The notes beneath the pieces are model-generated. The model was not told the DNA's origin, did no database searches, and saw only the letters and a list, made by a program, of their open reading frames with translations. The position numbers and the translations under genes were made by a program. Below, piece after piece: positions 8,218 through 17,047 of a stretch of DNA of 64,000 nucleotides (position 1 is its first letter; every line of letters begins with the position of its first letter). Source of the stretch: VFZN01 sp963709325 (GTDB lineage Bacteria > Acidobacteriota > Vicinamibacteria > Vicinamibacterales > UBA2999); NCBI GenBank assembly GCA_963709325.1, contig CAVPVV010000003.1, positions 1,302,001-1,366,000 on the forward strand, read 5' to 3'.

Positions 8218-9180
8218 CTAGTCGACGAGCGTGCGTGGATCACCGAGGTGAACGAGCAGCAGATCTGATTGACGGATGGCGGCGGTCAACCGCAAGCGGT
8301 CGAGAGGCGCATCGCGCGCGACGCAGGCGCGCACCGCTTCTACCTGGAGGACGATCCGCGCGAGATCGACGACCCTTTCCACGGCGCGGAAGCCGTCCCC
8401 AAGGTACATCGCCCACGACGCGTGCGCCTTCGCCGACAGGTACCGTCCGATGACCGCGGACCAGCGGGCCCACGAGGGAGCGGCCAGCTCCCGCCACGCG
8501 GCGTCGGCCGCTGCCGGCGCCTCCGGCCACGCCCATCCGGGCAACACCGCCGACCGCGCCCGCTCGTATTGATCCAATGATGGCGCGTCAGGCACGGCAG
8601 TATCGGCGCTCAGGCGCGACACCAGAGCGGACTCGAACGCGGTCACGTCCTCCCACGACAGCAAACGTGCGCCGCTTCCGTCTGCAGGCGGCAGCGACTC
8701 ACGCGCGTCCAGCCCTTCCGGGATCGGTCCGTCACTGAGCACCGGCGGGCCCTCGACCACTCGCGCTTCGTTGTCTTGGAAGAGTAAGCCGACCGCGGTT
8801 GGGCAGTAGTGTGACAGCGTGACGTGCACCCCGCGCGGATCGATGACACAGACAAACGGAAAGTGCTCGCACGAGCGCGGGCGCCATTCGTGAATCGCAC
8901 ACCCGCCAGCCACCGGCGCGCCCGCATCGGCGTAGGAACCTCCCCGATGAAAAACACAGGCTCCCGACGGCTGCTGGGCCAGGACACCTGAAACGTCGCC
9001 AGGGGATCCCGGCGCGATACGAAACCACTCGAGCGGCGCGTTCAACCTGCCGCTCGCAATGGCCCGCGACACAGCGGCAGCCCGATCGGGCTCGATCGGA
9101 ATCGGCCAGCGCGCCGTGCAGCACGCGCCGGAATGGCGGCACGCGTAGTCCAGGTGCGTGCTCAGCCAGAACGTCTTCAC
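8218..9180 (-). CDS. YkgJ-family cysteine-cluster protein
   Basis: The N-terminal cysteine cluster ACRHSGACC and the later CAIHEWRPRSCEHFPF block are typical of the YkgJ (UPF0153) family, thought to bind zinc or an Fe-S cluster. The remaining two thirds of the 320 residues are helical and match nothing I can name. The ATG overlaps the TGA of the upstream M49 peptidase gene by four bases (9177-9180), indicating translational coupling. Function is unknown for the family. Confidence 0.75.
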   Translation of the reverse strand: MKTFWLSTHLDYACRHSGACCTARWPIPIEPDRAAAVSRAIASGRLNAPLEWFRIAPGSPGDVSGVLAQQPSGACVFHRGGSYADAGAPVAGGCAIHEWRPRSCEHFPFVCVIDPRGVHVTLSHYCPTAVGLLFQDNEARVVEGPPVLSDGPIPEGLDARESLPPADGSGARLLSWEDVTAFESALVSRLSADTAVPDAPSLDQYERARSAVLPGWAWPEAPAAADAAWRELAAPSWARWSAVIGRYLSAKAHASWAMYLGDGFRAVERVVDLARIVLQVEAVRACVARDAPLDRLRLTAAIRQSDLLLVHLGDPRTLVD

Positions 9181-11240
9181 GGACGCTTCACGCCCGAGTA
9201 CTCCAGCATCTGCGTCGCGAGGTCCATCGGATAGGAGATGGTGACGTCCGTGATCTTGCCGTCAGGAGCAGTCACGGCCGTCAGCTTCGGCTGGACGAAC
9301 CCGGTGTAAGAAGGCAGGTTCAGCTTCTCCACGCGGGCCACGACCTCGTCCCGCTGCTTCGGATCGAAGTGGATCCCGTATGTGTCGAACAGCTTCTTTG
9401 CGGCGACGTAGTCGCCTTCGGATTTGATCCTCTGGACCTCGGCGAGGAGCTTGCCGACGCCTTCACGGAACGCCGCGGCATCGGCCATCACGAGATACGT
9501 CTTGCCGTCCCGCGTGCGCTGCTCGATGGCCTTGGTATTCGCCATCAACCACCGGACGATCATCTGCCGGTTGCGCATGTGGTCTTCCTCGATCTGGCTC
9601 CCCTCGCGAACGCGGCGAAGCTGCACGAGGGCGTTCCGCGTGTATGCCTCGTACTCGGTCTGAACGACTGCGTCGTGGTCGGCAGCCGGGATGACGCCGA
9701 GTTCGACAAGCTTCTTGTCGGCGAGGAAGTAGAGCCCGACGAGATCCGCGCGACCTTCTTCGAGCGCCGAGAACTGCTCCTTGATGAGCGCCTGGGGGCT
9801 GGCTTTCTGCCCCTCGGCCTGCCGTCCCGACGCGTGCCCGATGACCTCGTGCATGTCGGTGATCAGCGATCCGCTGAAGTCGGCGAACTTCGTGGACCGG
9901 GCAGCTTCCTCCGGTGTCCACGAGAACTCTCCGCGCATCGTCCCAGGCGTGCTCTTGTCGTACGCCTCGGTCACATTCGACAGCGCCACCGACTTGCTCC
10001 CGTACTTCTCACGGATGGCCTGGTCGTTCGGAAGGTTGATCCCGATCGGCGTAATCGGGCCGGAGTCACCGGTTTCGACGACGACGTCGATCGCGTTGGC
10101 GACGATACCCTGGACATTCGACTTCCGGTATTTCGGATCCCAGGGCATGTGATCCTCGAACCACTGTGCGTTGTCAGCGAGCTTCTTGATCCGCGCAGTC
10201 TTCTCCTGATTCACGTAGAAGACCAGGCCTTCCCAGCCCCCTTTGACGCCCCGCGGATCGAGGTAGACCTCGATAAAGCCGTTAATCGTGTCCACCGGCG
10301 ACGCCCTGTCCTCCACCCAGGCGATGTCGTACTGCTCGCGATCGGCGACTTCGCCGGTCCGGTAGAACTTCACGAGCGCGGCCAGAGCCTTCGCCGTCGG
10401 CTCCGGAGCAATCGCCCGTGCGGCTTCGAGGTGCTTGATGATCTCGGTGATTTGCGGACCGTAGCGGCCGTCCGCCTTGTAGACCTCTTCCGCGAGCTTG
10501 CCGTCCTTCTTCACCAGCCGCGAGTTGAGCCCGTGCTTCTCGGTGAACCCCGTGAGGTCGGGCATCGACACGCCGGCGTACAGGTTGTTGGCGCTCGCGA
10601 GGAGGATGTCCTTGCCGGGCCCGGGCGCCTTGTTGGTGACGATCGGATCCACGCTGGGATCGAAGAACATCGGCTGCAGGCGCGCGAGAAGCTGATCCAA
10701 CGACTCGCCGGCTCCGGTGGTGAACGTTGCGCCAGCGTCGGCAGCCGCCTTTGCGGCCGCGGCAAACGCGTCGGGCGTGCAGGCGAGCACGAACTTCCGC
10801 GCGGTGAGGTTGTTGTATGGACCGTTGTTCAGCCAGAACAGCTTCGTGTAGCGCTGGATCTCCTTGAACGTAGCCGGGGCCACGGCCTTCTCGTGCGTGA
10901 AGATCTGCTCCAGCACGCCGCGCATCGCCAGCGCATCCTTGTGCTTCTGATCGATAAAGATATCGCGTCCGGCCAGCGCCGCCTGATAGAGGTGCCAGAG
11001 CAGCGTCTTCTCCTGCAGCGGCAACGACGCGAACCCGTCTGCGTACAGCTGCACCACCGCCGCATCGTCCACCCGGTCGAGCAGGTATTTGTGATCGCCT
11101 CCGGACGCCGCCGGCGCCGACGCCGATGCCGCTCCCCCAGCGGGCGATGACGAGGGAGCCGGCCCCGGGCTGGAGCACGCGGCGACGAGGAGAATCGGGA
11201 GAAGCGCCGGCAATCGCCGCGACAAGAAACGGAAGTCCAT
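9177..11240 (-). CDS. Lipoprotein M49-family (dipeptidyl peptidase III-like) zinc peptidase
   Basis: A zinc metallopeptidase. The family motif HELLGH appears as HEVIGHASGR at residues 464-473, with the second metal-binding segment EEGRADLVGLYF about 40 residues later. The N-terminus is a lipoprotein signal (LPILLVAACSS), so the mature enzyme is lipid-anchored and periplasmic, followed by a Ser/Pro/Ala linker. At 687 residues it has the usual length for bacterial M49 proteins. It is co-transcribed with the downstream YkgJ-like gene (ATGA overlap). DPP III enzymes release dipeptides; the substrate here is not predictable. Confidence 0.88.
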   Translation of the reverse strand: MDFRFLSRRLPALLPILLVAACSSPGPAPSSSPAGGAASASAPAASGGDHKYLLDRVDDAAVVQLYADGFASLPLQEKTLLWHLYQAALAGRDIFIDQKHKDALAMRGVLEQIFTHEKAVAPATFKEIQRYTKLFWLNNGPYNNLTARKFVLACTPDAFAAAAKAAADAGATFTTGAGESLDQLLARLQPMFFDPSVDPIVTNKAPGPGKDILLASANNLYAGVSMPDLTGFTEKHGLNSRLVKKDGKLAEEVYKADGRYGPQITEIIKHLEAARAIAPEPTAKALAALVKFYRTGEVADREQYDIAWVEDRASPVDTINGFIEVYLDPRGVKGGWEGLVFYVNQEKTARIKKLADNAQWFEDHMPWDPKYRKSNVQGIVANAIDVVVETGDSGPITPIGINLPNDQAIREKYGSKSVALSNVTEAYDKSTPGTMRGEFSWTPEEAARSTKFADFSGSLITDMHEVIGHASGRQAEGQKASPQALIKEQFSALEEGRADLVGLYFLADKKLVELGVIPAADHDAVVQTEYEAYTRNALVQLRRVREGSQIEEDHMRNRQMIVRWLMANTKAIEQRTRDGKTYLVMADAAAFREGVGKLLAEVQRIKSEGDYVAAKKLFDTYGIHFDPKQRDEVVARVEKLNLPSYTGFVQPKLTAVTAPDGKITDVTISYPMDLATQMLEYSGVKRP

Positions 11241-11298
11241 AGCCTGCCCAGTATAGTGAACCGGAGCGCACCGGGCTGCCGCCGCCGCGACCGGCGCG

Positions 11299-12846
11299 TC
11301 AACGCAGATTCAGTACCGTTCGGGCCGCTGCCACGACCGCGTTCAATCCTCGGGATGCATCGAGACGTTGCCACGAAACGACACCCTGGTCGTGCGCGAT
11401 TTGCTCGGCTAGTACGTCAGCCGTCGCATCCGACGCATCGCCTGTGCGTGCGCGCAGCCGCCCGGCCAGTGCCGCTGCCGGCGCCTCGAGCCAGAGACCG
11501 GCGAAGCCCACACCAGCGTGGCTTGCCACGTCCGCGATGGCTTCCCTGGTCTCAGAAGACAGGAAGGTCGCATCGACGACTACGGAAGCTCCCGCGCGGA
11601 GCAGATCCGCGGCCCTCACGCCAAGCGCGTGATACACCATCTTGGTCACCTCCGGCGTGTAGGCCTCCTGGCCGAGACGCTCCTCGGGCTCGTGGTGGCG
11701 CAGGATCTTGCGCAGGACGTCACTGCGGAGCACGACCGCGCCCGGCATCACCCCGAGCAGCGGTGCCAGACCGGCAGCGACCGTTGACTTGCCGGTACCG
11801 GAGTAGCCGCCGATCGCCACGAGCCTGGCGGGCAGGGGTTCAGCGCCGCTCCGCTCTGCCAGTTCCAGGTATTCACGCGCTCGCGACTCGTGTTCGAGCC
11901 GGCGTGCGGGGTCGGTCTCGAGCGCGGCGCTCGCAAGGCTGGTCTTCGAGCGTACAGCCGCACGGCATCCCTGGAAGAACGGAAGCAGCGCGAGACCGCC
12001 AACGTCACTGGTGCGCAGAAGGTACTGGTTGAACAGCGCGTTCGCCTCGAAGGCGAGGCCACGCCGCTCCATGTCCATCAGCAGGAACGCCAGGTCGTAC
12101 CACACGTCGATGCACGCGAATGAGTCGTTGAACTCGATCGCGTCGAAGAGGGTCGGCCTGCCATCGAGCAGGACGATGTTCCGGAGGTGGAGGTCGCCGT
12201 GACACTGGCGCACGAAGCCGCCGGCGCGGCGGGTCTCGAGGAGATCAGCGTGTCGATCGAGGGCCTGCGCCCATGCGCCTGCCAGAGCATGCACTCGGTC
12301 CGGCGGCACAACATCCGGTGCGGCGCCGAGCGATCGGACGTTGTCGTCCACCACGTCGCGCATGCCGTCGGTGCCGCCATGGTGCGGCGTCGGCATCGCA
12401 CCGGCGTGGAACGCGGCAATCGCGTCGGCGAGCCGAATCGCCAATTCGCGCGTGAAGCCGCCGGCGGCGGCAACGCGATCGAGCAGCGCTTCGTCATCGA
12501 AACGCCGCATCACCACCAGCCAGTCGACGACTGCTCCGGTCCCGTCAACAGCGAACGAGCCGGCCGCCTCGCGCGTGACTTTCGCGGTCCGCTCGTAGAG
12601 GGTCGGCGCTGTCCGCCGGTTCAGCCGGACCTCTGCCTCGCAGGCGTGGTGGCGCCGTTCGAGCGTCGAGTAATCGAGAAAGGGATAGCGCACCGCGCGC
12701 TTGAGTTTGTAGGCGCGCGAACCAGCCAGAAAGATGTGGGCGCTATGGGTGTCGATGCGCTCGACTGTCGCCGGGCTCTCGGGGTAGGTGGTGGGCTTTC
12801 CGAGGGCGTCTACGACAGCGCGTTGCGCCTGGCCGCCCGTGTCCAT
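11299..12846 (-). CDS. Two-domain protein: aminoglycoside-phosphotransferase-like domain plus P-loop kinase
   Basis: Residues 1-330 have the APH-type kinase fold, with the Brenner-like loop CHGDLHLRNIVLLDG and the metal-binding segment FDAIEFND. The C-terminal part is a P-loop kinase with Walker A GYSGTGKST near residue 350 and a downstream LRSDVLRK lid segment. This domain pair is a recognised bacterial fusion of unknown substrate, sometimes described as an AAA-family ATPase. It is not likely to be an antibiotic-resistance enzyme. Start ATG at 12846 is the only good candidate. Confidence 0.8.
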   Translation of the reverse strand: MDTGGQAQRAVVDALGKPTTYPESPATVERIDTHSAHIFLAGSRAYKLKRAVRYPFLDYSTLERRHHACEAEVRLNRRTAPTLYERTAKVTREAAGSFAVDGTGAVVDWLVVMRRFDDEALLDRVAAAGGFTRELAIRLADAIAAFHAGAMPTPHHGGTDGMRDVVDDNVRSLGAAPDVVPPDRVHALAGAWAQALDRHADLLETRRAGGFVRQCHGDLHLRNIVLLDGRPTLFDAIEFNDSFACIDVWYDLAFLLMDMERRGLAFEANALFNQYLLRTSDVGGLALLPFFQGCRAAVRSKTSLASAALETDPARRLEHESRAREYLELAERSGAEPLPARLVAIGGYSGTGKSTVAAGLAPLLGVMPGAVVLRSDVLRKILRHHEPEERLGQEAYTPEVTKMVYHALGVRAADLLRAGASVVVDATFLSSETREAIADVASHAGVGFAGLWLEAPAAALAGRLRARTGDASDATADVLAEQIAHDQGVVSWQRLDASRGLNAVVAAARTVLNLR

Positions 12847-12862
12847 AGATGGTCCTCGATCA

Positions 12863-14122
12863 TCAGTGGACGGCAGGCGCGCTCAGCGCAGCGGAGCGCC
12901 AGTCAGGATGCGTTTCGCGCAGGATGTCGAGCGCGGCGCGGCCGAGCTCCGACGAGGCACGCTTGTACTGCGGTGCGGTGTCGCGCCCGCTCAGGATGTC
13001 GCGCATGCGTGCGAACAGCGCCAGGCGGACCTGGTCGGGCAGCGCGCTGGTCACGGGCGCGTAGACCATGTAGCTCACCGGGTAGCGGAAGAGGCGAGAC
13101 GTGCGATTGAAGTCGCGCAGCGAGCGGCCGTTCGCGTCCTTCGGCCCGCGAGCGGTAAACGATTCCGCGAAGCCGGAGCCGCCGCCAATCGGCCCGTCGA
13201 GCGGCGCTTCGTCCACGAAGAGCAGGTAGTCGGCGGTCTCGCGGAGCAGGTCGGCGACGGGTCCGGTCTTCACGTCGAGCGTTCCGTCGGCGGCCGCCGC
13301 GCGCGCCTGCCAGCCGAGACGGGTCAGCAGGTTCATCGCGTGCATCTGGTGATCGAACACGGCCAGCGCGGTCACATCGCTGAACGGCGACAGATACCGC
13401 TCCACGGGCACGCGGCCCTCCAGTGTCGGCACCTCCGACGCGGTGGCCGCCGGCTTGCGCTCGGGATCGACCACGATCGTGTTGCCGAGATGCCGAAGCG
13501 AGTCCGGCGCGCCGGTGACCAGCCAACCGCCCCACCGCTCGGCGTAATCGCGGCGGTGGTCGACGTTGTAGTTGCCGAGATCCGGGTGCGGACGACCATC
13601 GCCGCCGGTAAGGATGCTGCGCGCGATGAAGCCCGGCACGTCCATCGTGTTGGGTGTGATGTGGCAGCGCAGGCAATCGGCGTGGCCGACGAAGGCGGGC
13701 GAAGCGGTGCGCGTCTGCGCCACGGTGTAGAAGTGGGCGCCGCCCTCCGCGTCCTGGACGGCGATCTCGAGCTGCACCGCGCCAGGCACGTGCGACACGA
13801 TCACCCGGTCGTTGAAGTAGAACGCGCGCGGGTTCTGGGGGCTGGTGAGCGCCTGCTCGGCGCCCGTCTTGGAGAACAGAAGGATCTGCGACGAGACAGG
13901 GACATCGAACGCATCCAACACCGCCCGCAAGTAGCCTCGACGCTGGTCGTACTCCACGCTCTTCTCGAGGGCGCGCGTCGCGTCGGCGACGATCTGGCTG
14001 GCCCCGATCGGCTGGTAGCCGATCGCCGGGTGTTGGTGCAGGAGTCCTGGCAGCGGGACCTGTCCGGCCACGGCCACACTCCATGTTGCGGCCACGGCCG
14101 CCATCCACGCTCCGATCCGCAT
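12863..14122 (-). CDS. Exported protein with one c-type haem site
   Basis: A signal peptide (MRIGAWMAAVAATWSVAVAG) precedes a 400-residue protein with a single CxxCH haem motif (CLRCH, near residue 165) and several conserved His/Asp-rich segments (NYNVDHRRDYAERWGG, FDHQMHAMNLL). I recognise it as a family of exported cytochrome-c-like hypothetical proteins without a named function. ATG 14122 is chosen because the longer frame begins with a TTG and delays the signal peptide. Sixteen bases separate it from the downstream kinase gene, so an operon is likely. Confidence 0.7.
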   Translation of the reverse strand: MRIGAWMAAVAATWSVAVAGQVPLPGLLHQHPAIGYQPIGASQIVADATRALEKSVEYDQRRGYLRAVLDAFDVPVSSQILLFSKTGAEQALTSPQNPRAFYFNDRVIVSHVPGAVQLEIAVQDAEGGAHFYTVAQTRTASPAFVGHADCLRCHITPNTMDVPGFIARSILTGGDGRPHPDLGNYNVDHRRDYAERWGGWLVTGAPDSLRHLGNTIVVDPERKPAATASEVPTLEGRVPVERYLSPFSDVTALAVFDHQMHAMNLLTRLGWQARAAAADGTLDVKTGPVADLLRETADYLLFVDEAPLDGPIGGGSGFAESFTARGPKDANGRSLRDFNRTSRLFRYPVSYMVYAPVTSALPDQVRLALFARMRDILSGRDTAPQYKRASSELGRAALDILRETHPDWRSAALSAPAVH

Positions 14123-14204
14123 CTGCCCGCCAAGAATACCCGGCAAGGCCGCCGTCGCCGGTCATCGAATGTAACCAGCGCTAAAATGCCGATAGGAGGC
14201 ACGA

Positions 14205-14747
14205 ATGCATCGATTTTTTGTCCCGACGACGGCCCTGGCCCTGACTCTGCTCACTTCGACCGGGCTGGTAGCGCAGAAGACCACCGAGCTCAAGCCCGGC
14301 GAGGGCGGCAGCCCGCACGTCCGCAGCGAATGGACGGTGGATGGAGCCAACATCTCCATCGAGTACGGCCGGCCGTTTGTGAAGGGGCGTCCGATCGCCG
14401 TGGTCGCGCCGCCGGGCCAGGAGTGGCGGACCGGGGCTGACGAAGCGACGACGATCAAAACCGACAAGGCGCTGATGTTCGGAGCGCTCCACGTGCCGCC
14501 GGGCACCTACACGCTCTACACGATCCCATCGGACGGCAAATGGCAGCTGATCGTCAGCAAGAAGACCGGACAGTGGGGCACTCCCTATCCCAAGGGAGAA
14601 GACCTTGGCCGCGTCGCGATTGCCGCCGGCAGCGCTCCTGCCGCCGCCGAGCTGCTCACCATCAGCATCGATGACACGAAGGCGGGTGCCACGCTGCACA
14701 TCGACTGGGGCTCGACGAGGTTGAGCGCGCCATTCACGACGATGTAA
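14205..14747 (+). CDS. DUF2911 secreted protein
   Basis: The 180-residue product has a signal peptide ending at LVAQ and the conserved DUF2911 blocks SPHVRSEWTVDGANISIEYGRP, GKGRPI-like KGRPIAVVAPPGQEWRTGADEAT and VPPGTYTLYTIP. The family is common in Acidobacteria and Bacteroidetes and its role is unknown. AGGAGG sits five bases ahead of the ATG. The gene stands alone, divergent from the cytochrome-like gene. Confidence 0.9.
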   Translation: MHRFFVPTTALALTLLTSTGLVAQKTTELKPGEGGSPHVRSEWTVDGANISIEYGRPFVKGRPIAVVAPPGQEWRTGADEATTIKTDKALMFGALHVPPGTYTLYTIPSDGKWQLIVSKKTGQWGTPYPKGEDLGRVAIAAGSAPAAAELLTISIDDTKAGATLHIDWGSTRLSAPFTTM

Positions 14748-14751
14748 GCGC

Positions 14752-15384
14752 TCAATCAGCAATGGACAGGCGCGCGGCCAGCGCCAGCGCTCGCGCGTAG
14801 TCCTCAGGTGTGTCGAGGTCGAGGAAGGCGCCCTCGTCGTCTACCGCGACGTTCGCGATTTCGTGCGCGTGGGCGTGCACCACAGGCTTGGCACCGCGCG
14901 TCGGGTCCGCGGCGCGAAGCTCGGCAAAGATGCGGCGGTCGAACAGGACCGGATGACCGTGCATGTCACCGCGCGCGGGCCGCACGATCGGCGCGCGTGT
15001 TTCACGCCACGTGTCGATCAGCCGGCGAACGGTGGCCGGCGCCACCAGCGGCACGTCGACGAGCGTCATCAGCACGGCCTCGATCCGGCCATCGTCCACG
15101 GCGTTCAACCCGCAGATGAGCGACGAGAGCTGCCCGTCGGCCCACGCGGAATTGTCCACGACCGAGACCCGCGCATCGGTTTCGTCGAGCGCATCGCGAA
15201 CGGCGTCGGGGTGGGCACCGGCCACGACCACGACTCGAGGCACGCCGGCATCCAGGAGGGCAGCGACGCCACGCGACAGGACGGTGCCGAGGCCGGCGCC
15301 CAGCGGAAGGGCAGCCTTGGGGCGGCCCATCCGGGACGATGCGCCGGCGGCGAGGACGAGGGCGGCAATCACGCGATCTGGCAC
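14752..15384 (-). CDS. NTP transferase family protein (MocA/molybdenum cofactor cytidylyltransferase-like)
   Basis: The N-terminus LVLAAGASSRMGRPKAALPLG is the nucleotide-binding signature of MobA/MocA-type NTP transferases; VDVPLVAPATVRRLI and GHPVLF complete the pattern seen in MocA and CoxI-like proteins. The likely role is cytidylyl or guanylyl transfer to molybdopterin, but no molybdoenzyme lies next to it. MoaE and MoaD are encoded 12 kb away. The GTG start (15384) is the only one that keeps the full first strand. Confidence 0.8.
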   Translation of the reverse strand: MPDRVIAALVLAAGASSRMGRPKAALPLGAGLGTVLSRGVAALLDAGVPRVVVVAGAHPDAVRDALDETDARVSVVDNSAWADGQLSSLICGLNAVDDGRIEAVLMTLVDVPLVAPATVRRLIDTWRETRAPIVRPARGDMHGHPVLFDRRIFAELRAADPTRGAKPVVHAHAHEIANVAVDDEGAFLDLDTPEDYARALALAARLSIAD

Positions 15385-15464
15385 TTGTGATCTATGTCGC
15401 GGCTAGCGACGCAAAGTTGGCGGGATTGTGCACAGTTTCGCAAGCTGGCGACTGCGTCATAAGC

Positions 15465-15493
15465 TTGACTTGGGAGTGTCCCCTGCCTACACT
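15465..15493 (+). promoter_or_regulatory. Sigma70-type promoter of the cold-shock gene
   Basis: TTGACT (15465-15470) and TACACT (15488-15493) are separated by exactly 17 bases. Transcription would start near 15500, giving a leader of about 125 bases before the cold-shock ATG, a length reminiscent of cspA leaders. Confidence 0.55.
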
Positions 15494-15552
15494 TGCGGCC
15501 TACTTCCAAGCCTCGCTCCCCGGCGCCGGCCATCGTCCTGGCCTCATTGTCT

Positions 15553-15599
15553 GATACCACCGGTATCTGCGGGTGCGGCAGTTTCTGGGACGTTCCCAG
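15553..15599. promoter_or_regulatory. Two inverted repeats in the cold-shock leader
   Basis: GATACC-ACC-GGTATC (15553-15567) and CTGGGA-CGT-TCCCAG (15585-15599) are both perfect 6-bp inverted repeats with 3-base centres. They lie between the predicted transcription start and the ribosome site, so they could be RNA hairpins or protein sites. Confidence 0.4.
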
Positions 15600-15624
15600 G
15601 AATTAGGGATCGGAGGATACGGGT

Positions 15625-15828
15625 ATGCCGACCGGAACGATTGCACGACTCCTTATCGACAAGGGGTTCGGGTTCATCCGGGACGAATCCGGCCTCGAGC
15701 ACTTCTTCCATCGCAGCTCGGTGCGTGGAACGGTGTTCGAACTGCTCCGCGAGGGGCAGCGCGTCGAGTTCGACCCAGAGGATTCCCAGAAGGGACCGAG
15801 AGCGGGCAACATCCGCCTCATCGAGTAA
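15625..15828 (+). CDS. Cold-shock-domain RNA-binding protein
   Basis: The 67-residue protein is a single cold-shock domain with RNP1-like KGFGFIRDE and RNP2-like LEHFFHRSS. It should bind single-stranded RNA or DNA. AT GGAGG (about 15614) precedes the ATG. It has a long structured leader and its own promoter, and a paralogue lies at 16836, on the other side of the selenocysteine tRNA. Confidence 0.92.
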   Translation: MPTGTIARLLIDKGFGFIRDESGLEHFFHRSSVRGTVFELLREGQRVEFDPEDSQKGPRAGNIRLIE

Positions 15829-15872
15829 GCGCCAGCGTCTGACCTTTCTTTTGTAAGTCGTTTGCTTCCCGA

Positions 15873-15895
15873 CCGGCCCCGAGTTTTGGGGCCGG
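15873..15895. terminator. GC-rich hairpin after the cold-shock gene
   Basis: CCGGCCCC and GGGGCCGG form a perfect 8-bp stem around a GAGTTTT loop. There is no T-run after it, so intrinsic termination is uncertain. Confidence 0.4.
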
Positions 15896-15994
15896 CATCT
15901 GACGCCGCATCAGGCGTCCCCACTCCTCGCACAATGAGACCGCTCGTGATTTGAACCGCTCGTGATTGGAGCGTGCGGGAGAATCCCCGTGATT

Positions 15995-16090
15995 TGGCGG
16001 AAGCGCCTGGGAGTCGAACCCAGCCTGCCCCGCGAGGGGGCAGCAACCGGTTTTGAAGACCGGGAGGGCCACCGGGCCCCGGTCGCTTCC
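15995..16090 (-). tRNA. selC: Selenocysteine tRNA, tRNA-Sec (anticodon UCA)
   Basis: Read on the minus strand, the 96-base gene begins GGAAGCGACCGG and ends GCGCTTCCGCCA, with CCA encoded. The 5' and 3' ends pair over the acceptor stem, the anticodon loop is CTTCAAA (UCA anticodon), the variable arm is long (TGCTGCCCCCTCGCGGGGCA) and the T loop is GGTTCGACTCC. The overall length and long arms match bacterial selC and not a serine or suppressor tRNA. A TATGAT box lies just upstream at 16098-16103. No selA, selB or selD occurs in the window. Confidence 0.93.
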
Positions 16091-16134
16091 ACGAAGGATC
16101 ATACCTGCGCCGCGGGCGACGACGTCTCGCGCGG

Positions 16135-16836
16135 TTACGGCGCGGTCAGCAACTGAAGGATTGCCTTGGTGTCGGAGAGATCATCGAGCGCGGCGTCGGC
16201 ACCAGCGCGGACCAGTTCGTCGCGCGAGTGACCGCCGGTCGCTACGCCGATCGAGCGCGCGCCACCGGCTCTGGCGCACGCGACGTCGTGCGGTGTGTCG
16301 CCGATCACCACCACACGGGCGCACGCGTCCTCCGGCAGGCCGTGACCGATCGCCCGCTCGCGAGCGATTGGCACGAGATGGTTCCGATCGGCGGCGTCAT
16401 CGGAGAAGGCGCCGAAGGCAAAGTAGTCCCACAGCTCGAAATACCGCAGCTTGATCGCGGCAGCTTCCTGGTAGTTACCGGTCAGCAGCGCCAGGTGGAG
16501 ATCCGGCTGCAGGCGAGCCGCGTCAAGCAGCTCACGAACGCCGGGCATCACCGTCTTGACGCCGGTACCCGGCAGCTGAATCTCCTCGGCCAGAAGCGGA
16601 ACGTAGGCCTCGCGAAAGCGAGCGTGATGGTTGGGCGTGTCCGCAACCTCCGCGCGCGCCAGCGCCTCGGACACCAACCATGAGTCGGTACGCCCGCCCA
16701 TCGGGATGCCGGCGAATGCGTCCGCGACGCCCCAGAGCGCCGCGAACGCCCGCGTCATCGCCCGCACACCGGCGCGCCCTGTTAGAACGAGCGTGCCATC
16801 GATATCAAAGAGAACGAGGGCGGCACGCGCGTCCAT
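16135..16836 (-). CDS. HAD-family phosphatase (phosphoglycolate-phosphatase-like)
   Basis: Motif I is FDIDGTL, motif II LLTGN, and the last motif VVVIGDTPHDVACA, giving a full HAD active site with both aspartates. The cap region is of the alpha-helical subtype, as in Gph. ATG 16836 overlaps the TGA of the upstream cold-shock gene by one base, so expression is coupled. The substrate is not predictable. Confidence 0.85.
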   Translation of the reverse strand: MDARAALVLFDIDGTLVLTGRAGVRAMTRAFAALWGVADAFAGIPMGGRTDSWLVSEALARAEVADTPNHHARFREAYVPLLAEEIQLPGTGVKTVMPGVRELLDAARLQPDLHLALLTGNYQEAAAIKLRYFELWDYFAFGAFSDDAADRNHLVPIARERAIGHGLPEDACARVVVIGDTPHDVACARAGGARSIGVATGGHSRDELVRAGADAALDDLSDTKAILQLLTAP

Positions 16837-17045
16837 CAATCGAGCTGTTCGTGGTGTATGTCCGCGGCGCGCGGCCCACTCGCAGTGGCTTCTGGCGTGA
16901 AGCCGACACGCTGGTGCACCCAGATGCTGTCGAACTGCCTGCCGCGCACGTCCTCGGCGACGAAGAACCAGTCCATCCCGCCGTCGTCGCGAAGGAAGCC
17001 GAAGCCGTGTTGCGGGTCAAGACGAACGATGTTGCCGTAAGGCAT
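16836..17045 (-). CDS. Cold-shock-domain-like small protein
   Basis: About 69 residues resemble a cold-shock domain (YGNIVRLDPQHGFGFLRDD, then WFFVAED). It is a diverged relative of the protein at 15625; the second RNA-binding motif reads FFVAED and lacks the usual FFH histidine. GGAGG lies nine bases before the ATG at 17045, so that start is preferred over a GTG at 17051 that overlaps the TGA of the ABC-like gene. It is the third gene of a four-gene operon. Confidence 0.75.
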   Translation of the reverse strand: MPYGNIVRLDPQHGFGFLRDDGGMDWFFVAEDVRGRQFDSIWVHQRVGFTPEATASGPRAADIHHEQLD

Positions 17046-17047
17046 GT

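Noticed and set aside
8240..9142. Several short frames in the YkgJ and similar genes
   Set aside because: All are out-of-frame shadows with low-complexity composition and no ribosome site.
11299..12846. Aminoglycoside resistance gene
   Set aside because: The APH fold is fused to a P-loop kinase in a chromosomal housekeeping setting; no resistance context.
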